Part shown: piece after piece, positions 1 through 11,403 of the stretch | How the letters are laid out: every line of letters begins with the position of its first letter | Position numbering within the stretch: position 1 is the stretch's first letter | DNA from: Elysia marginata | Lineage: Eukaryota > Mollusca > Gastropoda > Plakobranchidae | DNA length: 20,943 bases | Direction of reading: 5' to 3' | NCBI GenBank assembly: GCA_019649035.1 | Contig: BMAT01002019.1 | Location: forward strand, 605,787 to 626,729 | Program-made: the position numbers and the translations under genes | Notes under the pieces: generated by a model | What the model was told of the DNA's origin: nothing | The model's input: only the letters and a program-made list of their open reading frames with translations | Databases searched by the model: none

Positions 1-362
1 AGAAATGTGAAATAATCACTTGTTTAAAAAAATCCCGGGTGGGTGCTTGACTCGTCCTAGTCGTGTTTCCCTATCCTACTCTATCGAGCCGATCATATCT
101 CCTAACATTGTCATGAATGTCATATAGGCATTGTTAAGCTAGACTTCTAATTACAAAACAGAAACTATATAGAATATTGCCTAATATTGTAACAATCCGA
201 CTCGCCGTAAGCAATATGATAAAATATCTTTTACAAAAAGTAGACACGATGTTGTTGAAGATTTGCTTCATCATTTTTTATTTTTTTTTGTAAATAAAAT
301 CATAACTTCAATAAAGTTGGGCAATGCAGGATAAAAATTCCTCAGAGGCAAAATAAATTAAT
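1..362. other. No recognisable feature
   Basis: The first 120 bases are slightly GC-richer than what follows, but I see no open frame, repeat unit or RNA gene. This stretch may be more of the decayed retrotransposon that becomes recognisable from about 363. That is inferred from adjacency only. Confidence 0.4.
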
Positions 363-983
363 GCATCCTTATGTGGGCACAGGATTGATAGCCTTAGTAG
401 AAAAAAATGAGCAATCAATGTAATGAATGGGCAACATTACTAATACCACCATATGGAATCTATAACGAATCTCAGCTACCAGCAAAGGCTAAAAGCCTTA
501 GATCTCGCAAGCTTAATGTATAGAAAACTTCGTGAAAATTAGATCGAAGCATATAAACTAACATACGGTTTATATAACGATAATATTGAAGACTATCTTA
601 CATTCAACGAAGACACTAGAACAAGAGGTCTTCGCTACAAACTCGCAAAACAAAACTGCCACTTAGATATAAGAAAAAAACACTACTTTGGTCTAAGGAT
701 AGTTGAGACATGGAATAGCCTCCTTGAAATCACTGTCACTGCCCCAAATATTAAGTCATTGAAAAACCAAGTCGACAAACTATGCACAGATACTAATTCT
801 GCATGTATGCCCCTCTCAAGTCAATTCTGTGATCTCCAGAAGGTGATGGGGATCGGGATCAAGACCATCGACGGGCCTCCGGCTCATCAAGATTTCTCCT
901 GTATTCTTGAATCAAATTCATGCATCAAGTGTACGCAACATTCTTTCGTCAACTTATGCGAGAGAAGTAGGGCGTACATGTAA
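363..983 (+). mobile_element. Decayed 3' end of a CR1/L2-like non-LTR retrotransposon (reverse transcriptase ORF C-terminus)
   Basis: What is seen: a chain of plus-strand frames resembling the extreme C-terminus of CR1/L2-clade ORF2 proteins. From 363 the frame reads HPYVGTGLIALVEKNEQ, matching the usual PY...LEKVQ block. After a break, 468 onward reads NLSYQQRLKALDLASLMYRK, matching LSYEERL..L.L..L.YRR. After an in-frame TAG at 540-542 come IEAYKLTYGLYND, TRTRGLRYKLAKQNCHLDIR (from about 606) and RIVETWNSLLE (from about 698), then the K..VDKLWTD-like end near 780. These motifs belong to the region downstream of the RT domain. The frame then stays open to a stop at 981-983, with no recognised content. 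No 5' part, endonuclease, poly-A tail or target-site duplication is visible. It is a 5'-truncated, inactive copy with at least one stop and one frameshift. The clade assignment is by motif memory and less certain than the retrotransposon call itself. Confidence 0.75.
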
Positions 984-2960
984 TTTACCCTCTGCCAGAT
1001 AGCTGGTCGAGTACAAAAACCTAGCTCGTCAAGCTTCCAGTTGAGACTAACGAGATGTCGGAATGAGCTTGGGTAACATTATAATATTAGCAACCAAATC
1101 ACCAATAAAAGCAATATCTTTGTAAAACTAAAATTCCAAACAACATGAAGCTAGAAGCTGATGCTGACTAATTGAAAACGCCTACAGGACTCTAGGACTA
1201 TGAACTATGCATATAGCTAAAAGCAAAATTATTACTTCTGTGGAACAGTGTGAAGAAACATTTTCTAGGGGAAAGCGTTTGCTGAGTGTACTCAAGAGGT
1301 AACCGAGCTTAACAAAGCATATACATTTTTTGCTCGTAAAAAGTTAAATGCGAGTGTTAGGGATCAAGCCTAAGTTATAGTTTTATTTTAAAAATCTCTG
1401 TATGGCTACTTAATTAAGGTTAAATGCGTACCTGTGTGTAGCTGCTCTGCATACTGAGTCTACCAACGGAAACCTTAACCTCTTTGTTATGTAAAGTTAT
1501 TCAGGCACCATTTCCGAGTCGCTACAAATCATTTTTCTGGCATTAAATAGGTTACATTATCACTGTTATTTGGTATGGCTCATGTTGAATCGGGCTCTTT
1601 GTTCAAAGGTGCCCAACCAACGTCTAATCTATCGTTTATCATTCGTTTATTGACAAAAAGTCTGTATTTAAATAAAAACCAGATTTTTACAAAGGATATC
1701 TTCCCATTTTCATTTGCTGTACTGAACACAACCATACAGAAATGTTTTTGTGCGTCTTTTCTTTGCAATACTATAAATTTTGTTGTCGTAAAAATACGCC
1801 TGACAATATTTATGCATGCAAACTACATTGGCAAGTTTAAAATGAAAAAGAAACATAATTGTAAGAAAAACAAAACACTTGAAAAAACAAGACACTTGTT
1901 TTCTATGGGGAAAATCACACAACACTTTGCCAATAGTTTGTACAGATTTTTTATTTATTTCTTTTTGTTACATCATATAAAAAGGCATTGTCTTTTAGGA
2001 CTGTCCAAGTCCAGGAAAATGTTGGCAACACCAAGCAAAAAATAAGAATTACAAAGATGACAAGAACAATTAAAAGAAATAAGTGTTTTACAATCAATTT
2101 TCGCACCTATTTATTGTTGCTTTTTGTAATATTCAAGTACCAATAATGATAATCATATTAATGTGAAGACGATATGACAAGTAACATATATGAATTACCC
2201 ACAAAGCAATGTGACAATATATGGAGGGAAAAAATGGAAAAAAAATCAAAAACAAAAAACAAGAGAAGGAAAAATCATTGCAGAAAACTTCAAACTACTA
2301 GTAATAATGAATGGACGTCTTGAATCTCTTGGTCAGTTTGCTGAGCTTGATAAAGCTAATGGCAATATTAACTTAGGTCATTTAAGTATTGAAAGCAAAA
2401 GTTGCATAAAAGTACAGATGTGTCTTGACTTAACCGTCAAATTTGTGAGAATAAATGAGGAAGTAGAGGCATTAAACCATTTTATGATGAAAAAGGACTA
2501 AAGTCAATCTTACAAACTTATAGTCAATGATTATCCTGCTAAACGGTTGAAGACTTTGGCAAACTGAGGTGTTTCAGAACGAAGGTTAAAAATAAATCAT
2601 GTGTACCAGCACTTTTTTTCTCTCCTTTTATGCAACATCAATCAAAGGTTAAGAACAATTTTATTAAACTGTAATCAGTTTATTACGTTTGCTTCATATT
2701 TTTCGATGGAAATGTTCTAAATTCTTAAATATGGATTCCTCTTTTCTGTGTTATGATGACAAAAGATTTCATCAAAATAAAAAGTAATAGCAAAAACAAA
2801 TGATATTGGTGAAACATTTTAAATGCATATGAGCATTCTAAATGTGATCTTAAATTTTTACCAATTTAAAAAAAGCAATAAACTAAAACTTAATGAAAAC
2901 GTAAAGAAAGTTTACAGCACAATAGGGTAGTTTTTAATTTTATTTTTTCTGTTCATTCAT
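984..2960. other. AT-rich non-coding DNA
   Basis: No gene was recognised. The longest open frames (1575-2045 plus, 2190-2501 plus) have low-complexity, Lys/Asn/Phe-rich translations typical of chance frames in AT-rich DNA. The 10-mer gttaaatgcg occurs twice near 1346 and 1420, too little to call a repeat. This stretch may be intergenic. Confidence 0.5.
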
Positions 2961-5900
2961 TCTATATACATTTTGACTTGAAACAAAACGAAGAAGTTTC
3001 AAATATCAGATAGGCCTTCAAAAGCCTTAACACTGCATATTTTCTCCAGTCCAAACATTAATCATTCCAGTAACTGTAATTGTGATAAAAAAAATAATGA
3101 GACAAAAAACAATGACAGGTTAAGAAGAGATAAATTCAAACTAAAAACTAAAGCAGCAAAATAAAAACATTCATGCACAAAAAATAATATAGTCCAGGTT
3201 TACAAAAAGACATAACTTATTCATAAAACATATTTTGAATCCTCTGTAAATAAATGCATGGTTCACTAGAGTCTGACAGCAGGATCTGTTGCAAGTACAG
3301 TATCAGCACAAGGTTTGACTTGGGTGCTGGTTTGCATAATGAAAAATTGATTTTCTGCACACACCCACAAACATAGAAGTAAAAACGTTTACAAAAATGT
3401 TTACTAATTTTAAAGAAAAAATGTGCCAATTTTCCATTAACGATGTTAAAAACATGTTCTGTTGCACCCAAATGCAAAAATGCTATAAAGAAAGAATCAT
3501 TATTTTCTTTTGCAGGTTTGAAAACAAAATAAAAAAAGGGCATTAATAATAACTTTACAATAAATTCCAAAATGCAGATAAAACTTAACAGGAAATATAT
3601 TGCATAAATTTGTAAGGAAAACTGCATAAAATTTCGTTTTAGGAAAAAAAAACAACTTCTGTTTGAAAAACTTGCACAGTGGCATGATTTTTTTTATTAA
3701 AAAATTTGGTGTGACACTTTTTTATTTTAAAAACTGCTCAACAAAATTTATTCACTATTATTTTTTCTTCTTTGACAATTAAAAGAAAAAAAAATATGGT
3801 AATGTTAAAATCATCCACTTCACAAAGTCTATTATAATTGAACATCTTACTGTTTGCCAATGAGAAAAATGGGGAAGGAGACATAAAGGTCACGGGTGCT
3901 GTTAGAGCGAATGTGTGGTGAGCTATGTACAATATTGGAACTGGAAGGAATACAAATGCAAGTAGTCTGGAATCTGCCAAACAGCTCTAAAAGTACAAGA
4001 GACAAGTACTACATCATGGATGGACGTTTATTGGGAGATTGAGACCCTTGTAATGACTTGTTTAAGGCCCCTGGTAGCTTGATGGTGAATGCAAGGTCAG
4101 TTATAAAAACCCAATGCACAGTTGAGACTCCAAATTTATGAATGCACAAGGTAAAAGAAGGGAAAGAATATTGATGCATTCTGGATGAAGCATCACATTA
4201 CAGCATGGTGATATATGATATACATGTGATGAAGATCATGGTTTGTGTATTGCTTGGATGTTGGGCAATTTTCCATGGAAATGTTAAATTTAAGGAAGAA
4301 AAGAAATTGTATCAAACCTCACAAAGTCTATATTAATTTCAGCCAACGTTATGGACTGCTTAGTCAATTGAATTTTTTAACAAATATTCTGCATACTCAA
4401 AAACACAGGTTGATAAAGATCCTTTAAAGGTTTTATTTTTCTGTACTCTTTATTTTACAAAATGGTGATATAATAAAGATTGTTTCAAATGCTTTGTCTT
4501 AAGGAAAGCATTAAGCCACACTTGAGCCTTGGCAGTTGCTAATTGCTAATTGAATTGGTTTTAAAGAGGCACAGAGATTTTGAAAAAAAGTGCCAAACTT
4601 AAAACGTATTCAAAGCTAAAACAATGCTGATAGTTGCAACTGCTTAGGTCCTGCAATGTCAATATATATGATATTTGTGTACGTAAAAAAAAAAGAGGGA
4701 GGGAAATTTCATGGCAAATAACATTTGACTAGTTATGTGGTGCGTTAAAAAACTCTTGCAGACTTCCAGGAATTTATTCCACTAAAGATTTGGAGGAGAC
4801 AATCAATTAATAATTGCATCATTGCAGAAATTAGCGGGTAAGTGAGGTATCTTTGTTTTGTGGTTGGTTCTCTTATGTACTACACATAGACATATGACCA
4901 TTTATAGTGTAATCTGAACAACCTATGTACAGTTGAGGCTTGGGAAAATAGGCGAGCTCTCAAAAATAAATTCAATGAAAAAGACTAACATGAAATATCA
5001 ACAGGCCACGACAGTGATAAGAATTAAATGATTTACAAAATGAATAAAAAAAAAGTGAGTTATCAGATGAAACAAAATTCTTCATGTATTCAGGATGTGC
5101 TAGATAACTACAAGAAAAGAGACTGAACACACAGATCATTCACATATTTATTTACATACTGATGGTGTACCAGTAAATGACAACACACTAAAAAGACTTT
5201 TATACAATTGTAATTTTAAAAAATTTGTTACAATAAAAGTATTAGGTCTAAAGAATCCTACGTTTGTGTTGATGGTGTTATATAAACATTTAGTTTTTAA
5301 TTGCTAATGCTGGGAAAAATGGAACAAATGGAAAAGAGGTTATTATGATAATATAATTGTAAGTTAATCAAACATCGACCTAGGTTGTAAAGTGGTAATT
5401 GGGAATGTAAATCATACAGTAATGTCTTTATAAATCTAAGGCAATCAGAATTTCAAAAAATAAAATATTATCATTGAACTACTAAGTCCTTTTGATAAAA
5501 TACAATGAAATCATATCCATTTCTATAGCAGTCAGTCATGGCCTGTCTTAAGTCTAAAAGCTACAGGGGAAAAGATTACATTCACAGACCAGACCTTGAT
5601 TTAAGAAAATGCTGATGGTATTGTTGTAGTAATTTTATTCTAAAGCGTTAAAAGTCACCAGTAATTAGCAGAAAACATAGGTGACTTTATAAGTAAAAAG
5701 ATAAGATAGCTTAAAAAATGTAGCTTAAAAATGTTAGCTAGGTAGGTAATGTGGTCACTCAAAAAATGCACAATTTATGTTTACCATTCTTCCAAGCCTA
5801 TATAAATCAGCAAAATTTAGCCATTATCATCTGGACATTGAAATGTTTTAAAAAAAATAAAAGAGAAAGTGTTCAACTTTGTATTACTTCAATGTTCATC

Positions 5901-7918
5901 TTAGATTTATTGATTTGTCTGATTTGATTACATGACTTTTATGACAAAAGCAGAAAATGTGAAAGGAGAAATCAAAAGAATTCCCATTGGCTAAATATGA
6001 TTCACCGGTATAAAAATGTGCAGACCTCTGAAGTAAACTAGAAAAGGTAGGGAGATATATCAGGAGAGGTTTCAACTACATATTTAAACATTTAAGCTCC
6101 AGGTGTACTGAGATTCTTCAAGATCTAAAGCAAAAACTGAAGGCTCAAATCTCATGTACATTTTGAAATAGCAAATATCTCAACAACATTAAGTTTCAAA
6201 AACTTGCCCCTAAATAACAAATGAGTTGTGTCTGAAGAAAGATTGTGCTAAATATCCTATTGTGTGGCTAAAGTGCTAAATGATGGTAGGCCCTAAACTA
6301 AAGTTGCTCAAGGCTCTTGGAATTTTACTCTCTCTCTCTTTCAAAAACTCATATATACATAGACTAGTCTTGTACACGAACATTGTTATCAGATTTTTCA
6401 AATAAATTTTCAAAAAACTATTCAGGAAAATGATTTACATGTACAACAGAGACTATGTCACCATTCAGAAAAATACCTCTTGAAATGTCGGTGAAATGCA
6501 CCCATACACACACATTTCTTGCTTCTTTTCAGCAAGAAATGATGCAGGGATGAAAAACAAAAAAATCAAAACCAGTTTGCATTCACAGTTCAAAACAGAC
6601 ACGGTTTCTTACCCTCTTATACAGATTGATTATAAAATTCATAAAACACACAAGTCAATTCATACAAATGATTTCTCTCCAGGAGTAATTCCTATATATT
6701 CAGCACCAGAACCAGTGTTAAGCAACGTAGAACAACATCAAAATAATGTGCTTACAAATGATATGAGGTACAAGGCTTGTGCGCATTAAACAACCATTGC
6801 ATGAAACTCACCTCAAATGAGGGTGAAACAAGACAAACATAATAAAGCTCACCACTTCCAACACCAAAATCCATTTGCAGAAAAGACAAAGCTAGGGTAC
6901 ATACTGAATACAAAAATTTTCACGGCTCTATACTGTACATGTACATCAAACTCTCTAAGCTAAAGGCTTTGCCATGAGCAATGTTACGACATACAAAATT
7001 AAAGGGAAATGGCAAAATTTAAAATTAGGAAATCTAAAATGTAATTCATTCTTGACAAAATATGTTTCAGTATTATCACTGGTAGTCACTGCATTCCAGT
7101 CATTCCTAATTTTGCTCATTTAGGCTAAAAACTTGCTTGTTGTAATATGTCTTCATTTTATTTTTTTTTTCACTTTTCAGTTTAAACAGAATAATTTAAG
7201 AACTTTTTTTCAGTCTGACTGAATGCAAAGAAAGAAATCATTTTACCCTTTCACTATAATCTTTGATTTGACCACAGCACCCATGGCTTTAGAGTGGACT
7301 TTTCTGCTGTACCAACATTTTTTTTTCATACACCTATATTTTTGTTCATATAAAAAACAATAAATTAAACCTAAGAATTAAAAATGATTATTTACATTTG
7401 TTTTCAGGGCATTTCAGGAAAAAAATCCCACCACCCATAAACTATGACAGTAAAAAGAAGAAAAAAAATAACACAGAGAGCAAAACGGAAAATAAATAAT
7501 GGTATATTGGATGTAGCCGTTTTCTTTTTCCAAAAAAGCAAGTTTGATTCACAAGATTATATTAACTCAATATTACTCTATATCATACTTGTAAATAGTA
7601 GCACTGTATTAGTAAGTGCCAAGCCGAGTAAAGATTAAGAGATGCATGTTCTTCAGACTCGTCACAGATCAAACTTACTTGCCATAAATAGATAACGAAA
7701 CGATTAACAGGAGAAGCATAAATAGAGAATAAATTATATGGCTCTTAATGTTTCAAGAGAAGAAAGCTGCATTTTTAAATAGTTATATCAATTCTCCAAA
7801 GAGGTATTTTTCTTCTTTTCAAACTCATTTCCAATTTTTTAAAAAGGGTAAAAATATTTTACAATTTGTGGAGATGAATTTTTATTTAAAAAGAAACTCA
7901 AAATAAAACTTCATATTT
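2961..7918 (-). other. Gene-poor A-rich stretch; intergenic or part of a very long minus-strand 3' UTR
   Basis: No coding exon was recognised on either strand. The plus strand has clearly more A than T by eye (for example 26 A to 17 T in 5041-5100 and 26 to 15 in 6181-6240). Minus-strand transcribed DNA would therefore be T-rich, as UTRs and introns often are. On the minus strand the Pumilio-type octamer TGTA[ACT]ATA occurs at 2963-2970, 3924-3931, 4924-4931, 5149-5156, 6352-6359 and 7389-7396. AATAAA is frequent, as expected in AT-rich DNA, so no transcript end can be chosen. Whether this is transcribed is unknown. Confidence 0.3.
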
Positions 7919-7996
7919 TTAATAGACATAGACAGCTTGCTTCTCACTGTGCTCACTGCCATCATTCTCACTACCTGAAAAATCAATGTACGATTC
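7919..7996 (-). CDS. Possible terminal coding exon of unknown gene (or alternative last exon)
   Basis: Read on the minus strand, a TTTCTAG acceptor-like site ends at 7997. It is followed by 25 open codons and a TAA at 7919-7921. The frame reads ESYIDFS then GSENDGSEHSEKQAVYVY. A second, better acceptor (ATTGATTTTTCAG) ends at 7975 inside this frame and would give an exon starting at 7974 in phase 1. The codons are GC-richer than the flanking DNA, and the Ser/Glu/Asp/Gly-rich composition is unlike the Lys/Asn/Phe/Ile translations of surrounding chance frames. I do not recognise the protein. It could be the end of an unannotated gene downstream of NLK, an alternative NLK end, or chance. No upstream exon of a separate gene was identified. 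Confidence 0.3.
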   Translation of the reverse strand, partial: ESYIDFSGSENDGSEHSEKQAVYVY

Positions 7997-9072
7997 CTAG
8001 AAATCTGTGGAGCCGACAACTAGGGTGGCAGAAGTAAAATCACAAAAGCAAAGCAACATGATGAACATAGTGAAGTGCATACACTCTTACAATTTTGTTA
8101 ACATGCACATCTGATAGCAGAATTTTGCAATCTAACGTAGGAGAAAGGGATGGTTATCATTATCCATGTTCTTACATTGCATGGATTTGCGAAGCCTTAC
8201 AAGTTGTAGGCTGAATGACCTGCGTAGACACTTTTCTCTGCATATAATGTCAATATTTGGACACATATGAGGGATAGGCATTTGCATTGAAACACATTGC
8301 TAGAACAATTATAACTGTACACATCAGTTCAGGACCGATTCATCAAATAGGGTCATAGAAAATACAAAATTCATGCACATAAGTTTTATACATGTAAAAA
8401 GGCCATATATTGACGTGCAATCCACAAAGTCTTTGATTAATGTGTTCTAAAATAATTTCGAGATAAGTTTTTACATTCCAAAAAAATTTTTCAATAAAAG
8501 ATAAAGAATCAATAACAACTAGCAACTTCAAATTATCAGACTAGAAAGCCAGTGAAAAATTTCTTCACAGCTATAGAAAAACTAAAAAAATGTCTAATAA
8601 AACCCTTTTTTCTTCAGTGTTAACTAATAAAAAGATGATAAGTTTGAGGTAAAACTTTGAAAACCAGTCCACAGTGTATAAAAATACAGTTATGATGAGT
8701 TTTGAAATTCATACATACAAAACTACAAATAGACATGAAAAATTTAATTTATCTCTTACCTTTGTATGAACTACTACATTGTCTCCTTATCAAATCATGT
8801 AGAGACAACAGATCCAGGTCTCTCAATGGAGAGAGCAAAAGTTAGTATACACTAGCTATTCCAATACACATCAGGACAAAAATATACAGAAAAATTATTT
8901 CATAATACGTATACACTTTAAGCCACACACTGCTGCTACCAAACCCTTTTTGGGTGAGGGGCATAGGCTGGGTTCTGCTGGAGTAAGATTTAAGTTTAGA
9001 GTTAAAGTGGATACTATTAATGCACCTCAACTAGATCTAGACCAAGTTTGAGCTCGATTCAAACATTTCGGT
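7997..9072. other. No recognisable gene
   Basis: AT-rich sequence with short chance frames only. A small GC-richer patch at about 8930-8985 contains ccctttttggg, which can fold as a short hairpin, but has no other recognised feature. The sequence tcgattc near 9053 faintly recalls a tRNA B box, but no A box or cloverleaf accompanies it. Confidence 0.4.
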
Positions 9073-9530
9073 ATGGCTAGACAAAGAAACGTTTTTTAGT
9101 CTACAGATCCTTTTATAAATGCAGAATCTGATTATAGATGAATCTGATAGTGATGCCTATAAAACTATAGCTTATAATGATAGTGACTTAGATCCTGGCT
9201 TTGTTGAACTGAGTCACAAGTCATCTGATGCGCCTGGGCCAGGCCCTTTCTAAAGATCTCTAGACCTAGAGGCTGAACCTAAAATGTAAATTAAAATTAA
9301 CCATTGAAGCAATTCAAAAATTTTTTGCTGTTACGTAAACTTTAATTCTACTTTTACAATCACAGAAAATTTCACTTTAGTGTAAAAAATTGATACAAAG
9401 AGATTTTATGAAAAGGATACCAAGAAGCCGGCATTCTTTGCTTGGCCAAATCTGAAACCTCCAGCAGTGAGTACAATAAAATCAGCCATGCATTTATCAT
9501 CTAAAAGGAACATCAGTAAAAAGTGTCATT
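9073..9530 (+). pseudogene. Decayed coding sequence, acidic Asp/Ser-rich, possibly a transposase N-terminus relic
   Basis: From 9073 the plus strand reads MARQRNVF, a stop, then STDPFINAESDYR. After a frame change, about 9140-9240 reads ESDSDAYKTIAYNDSDLDPG followed by FVELSHKSSDAPGPGPF and a stop. A further open segment at about 9418-9537 reads DTKKPAFFAWPNLKPPA and ends in TAA. The short acidic DSD/DSDLDP pattern after a brief basic N-terminus resembles the N-terminal region of piggyBac-like and some other transposases. This is a weak resemblance: no catalytic domain, inverted repeats or target duplications were found. Internal stops and a frameshift indicate that it is not functional in this form. 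Confidence 0.3.
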
Positions 9531-10260
9531 TATCATATTAAAGATCAAACCTGAAAGATTCATCTATCAAAAAAAAAATAGCTGGACTTATAGAAGCAAC
9601 ATTTTAGATGAAAGGATAAAAGATAAGATCCTATAGAATCATTGTCTCTTCTTTTGGTTTATGAAACTCTTTTTTATTAAAAAAGTGGAGCTCTCTCTAT
9701 TCTATAAAAACAAAAAATAATGCCTTGAAGTATAATGCAGACTTTTAGTCGCACAACAGACCTCAGCTGTAGCCATTTGCGTTGCATTGTTAATGGTACA
9801 AAGTAAAACAAAATTATATTACAATCAATCTAAAAAATATGAATTCATCAGTCCAACCATCACTTGGACAGAAAAAAGTTTTCACGCAAGTAAAATAATA
9901 TACACAACCAACTTTTCACTTTAAAATGCTTTTACTATCTTTCTTTTAGATTCACCTCAGACCATCACTAGATTTTATTACATGCTTTACTCATTTGCAC
10001 TTTTGTGAGATTGTATGATGAAGTAAAACATGAAGCAAAAATTATAATAATTATTCCTCCACACTAGATTATAATTCACGCAATTTTTAACACACTTTAT
10101 AATTACAGAGATGACGGTTTTCACAATCTAAGGGTTCATATGAACATTTTGCATGCTTTATTAATAGGATAATAAAAATGATGGTATAAATTTATGTGTT
10201 TATTGAACAAGATGGACATAGAGTACAGAGCGACAAAGTCACCAAGTGTTGACAGTTCTC
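9531..10260. other. No recognisable gene
   Basis: AT-rich DNA with no open frame of note on either strand. It runs up to a 20-bp tandem repeat on its right side. By eye the plus strand is again A-rich over T (26 A to 14 T in 9841-9900). Confidence 0.45.
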
Positions 10261-10360
10261 TTCTACCCTACATATAGCACTTCTAACCTTCCTTAAATAT
10301 TTCTACCCTACATAAAGTACTTCTACCCTACATATAGCACATCTACCCTACATATAGCAC
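10261..10360. repeat. 20-bp minisatellite, five units
   Basis: Five consecutive 20-base units with no register change lie at 10261, 10281, 10301, 10321 and 10341. The consensus is ttctaccctacatatagcac. Units 1 and 4 are identical, unit 5 differs at one base, unit 3 at two, and unit 2 is strongly diverged (it keeps ttcta and the general pattern). The array sits about 100 bases left of a 10-N gap, so the true copy number could differ from the assembly. Confidence 0.95.
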
Positions 10361-10460
10361 ACAACTACTTTTAAATTGCAAACAAAATAGTTCTGAGATT
10401 CCAGGGTTAAAGATAAGATTTTATAATTTTTGCTTTAAGGCCAAATGAAACATCCTGGCA

Positions 10461-10470
10461 NNNNNNNNNN
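10461..10470. other. Assembly gap (10 N)
   Basis: Ten undetermined bases. The size is probably a placeholder. Flanking sequence on both sides is AT-rich and shows no shared repeat. Confidence 0.99.
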
Positions 10471-10856
10471 ATTTCCAGAATGTGACTGCCAAATAATTTT
10501 TAAACAAATGCGAGATTTTTAACTCAAAAACATAAAGTATGAATATCTTTTGTGTTTCAAAGAGCATATCCAGACTACTTTTGTGATACTTTAAAATAAA
10601 CCATTTTAATGTAAACTCCTTAGCTAGATTCAATTTTTTTTCTACCTGTCCAATTTATTATTTTATCAACTGGAAATGTCCCTTTGGATCAGTTTTAGTG
10701 TGAGTGTAGTCTCTCCTGTGACAGCCTTGGTGACCGTGTGTCAGTACAGTACAAGTGATGATACTTAAGTGACAGCTGGTGGTGAGGTGAATGTTGAAAG
10801 CACCCTGGGCTAGTTGTTTAGTTTCACGCAAATAAAATATTTCTTTTCTTTTTCAG

Positions 10857-10928
10857 TTAAGTTGTACACAACACAGTAGGCAGCAGTCCTCCTACTTTGC
10901 TCTTGGCATTATTGCAGGAGGCAGCTAG
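10857..10928 (+). other. Exon-like island, strand ambiguous
   Basis: On the plus strand a strong acceptor (long pyrimidine run ending TTTTTCAG at 10856) is followed by 23 open codons and a TAG at 10926-10928. They read LSCTQHSRQQ then SSYFALGIIAGGS. On the minus strand the same island has a TTTTTCTAG acceptor ending at 10925 followed by LPPAIMPRAK and a TAG. A minus-strand AATAAA lies downstream near 10643-10648. Both readings look like short terminal exons and both cannot easily be real. The island is GC-richer than its surroundings. No gene was recognised from either peptide. Confidence 0.2.
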
Positions 10929-11403
10929 AAAAATAATTTATCATCAGTATAAAACTCTTTCAATGGTGATAGATGATGGCAAAAGATATATATATATAAA
11001 ATTATGAATGTATAATCAATGTAGCATGAGGTTAGAGGTATGTATCACCAGTTGGATGTGTTTGTTGTTTCCACTAGAAATGTATTACCTTTACAATATT
11101 ATCATCAGAAAATGTGCTTTTTTTTTACAAATGAGAAATAATGAAATCTTTTTGTCACAATATAGAAATGATCATACATAATGATGTGATTGGCTTTTCC
11201 CTCTTTAGATAAAGCAATATTAACACGTTCATGTTGATAAGGTAGAGAATTAGTTATTAAATATTGGTCCAGACTCATGGAGTAAGAGACATAGTTATTG
11301 AAATGGTATGGCTGCCTTTGGTCTTAGGAAGGATCATTGTTTATTCTTCTCTATACTTGCTACTTCTTATATAGCAACATATTTTATACAAAGCAGAATT
11401 TTC
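10929..11403. other. No recognisable gene; short AT repeat
   Basis: AT-rich DNA containing a short (AT)n run at about 10986-10998. A minus-strand AATAAA lies at 11340-11345 and could serve as a polyadenylation signal for the minus-strand gene upstream, but nothing else supports it. Confidence 0.35.

Noticed and set aside
1575..2045. 156-codon plus-strand open frame
   Set aside because: Lys/Phe/Asn-rich, low complexity, no domain, no splice or promoter context; expected by chance in AT-rich DNA.
4762..4837. Plus-strand segment with CTCTTGCAG acceptor, open frame and GTAAGT donor
   Set aside because: Splice signals are good, but the peptide (DFQEFIPLKIWRRQ and onward) is unrecognised, the composition matches the background, and such coincidences are expected in this much AT-rich DNA.
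9045..9060. Possible tRNA-derived SINE B box (tcgattc)
   Set aside because: No matching A box, no cloverleaf and no tail.
10261..10360. CRISPR-like array
   Set aside because: The 20-bp units are directly abutting with no spacers, and the genome is eukaryotic.
11340..11345. Minus-strand AATAAA as the NLK polyadenylation signal
   Set aside because: AATAAA is frequent throughout the AT-rich region; nothing singles this one out.
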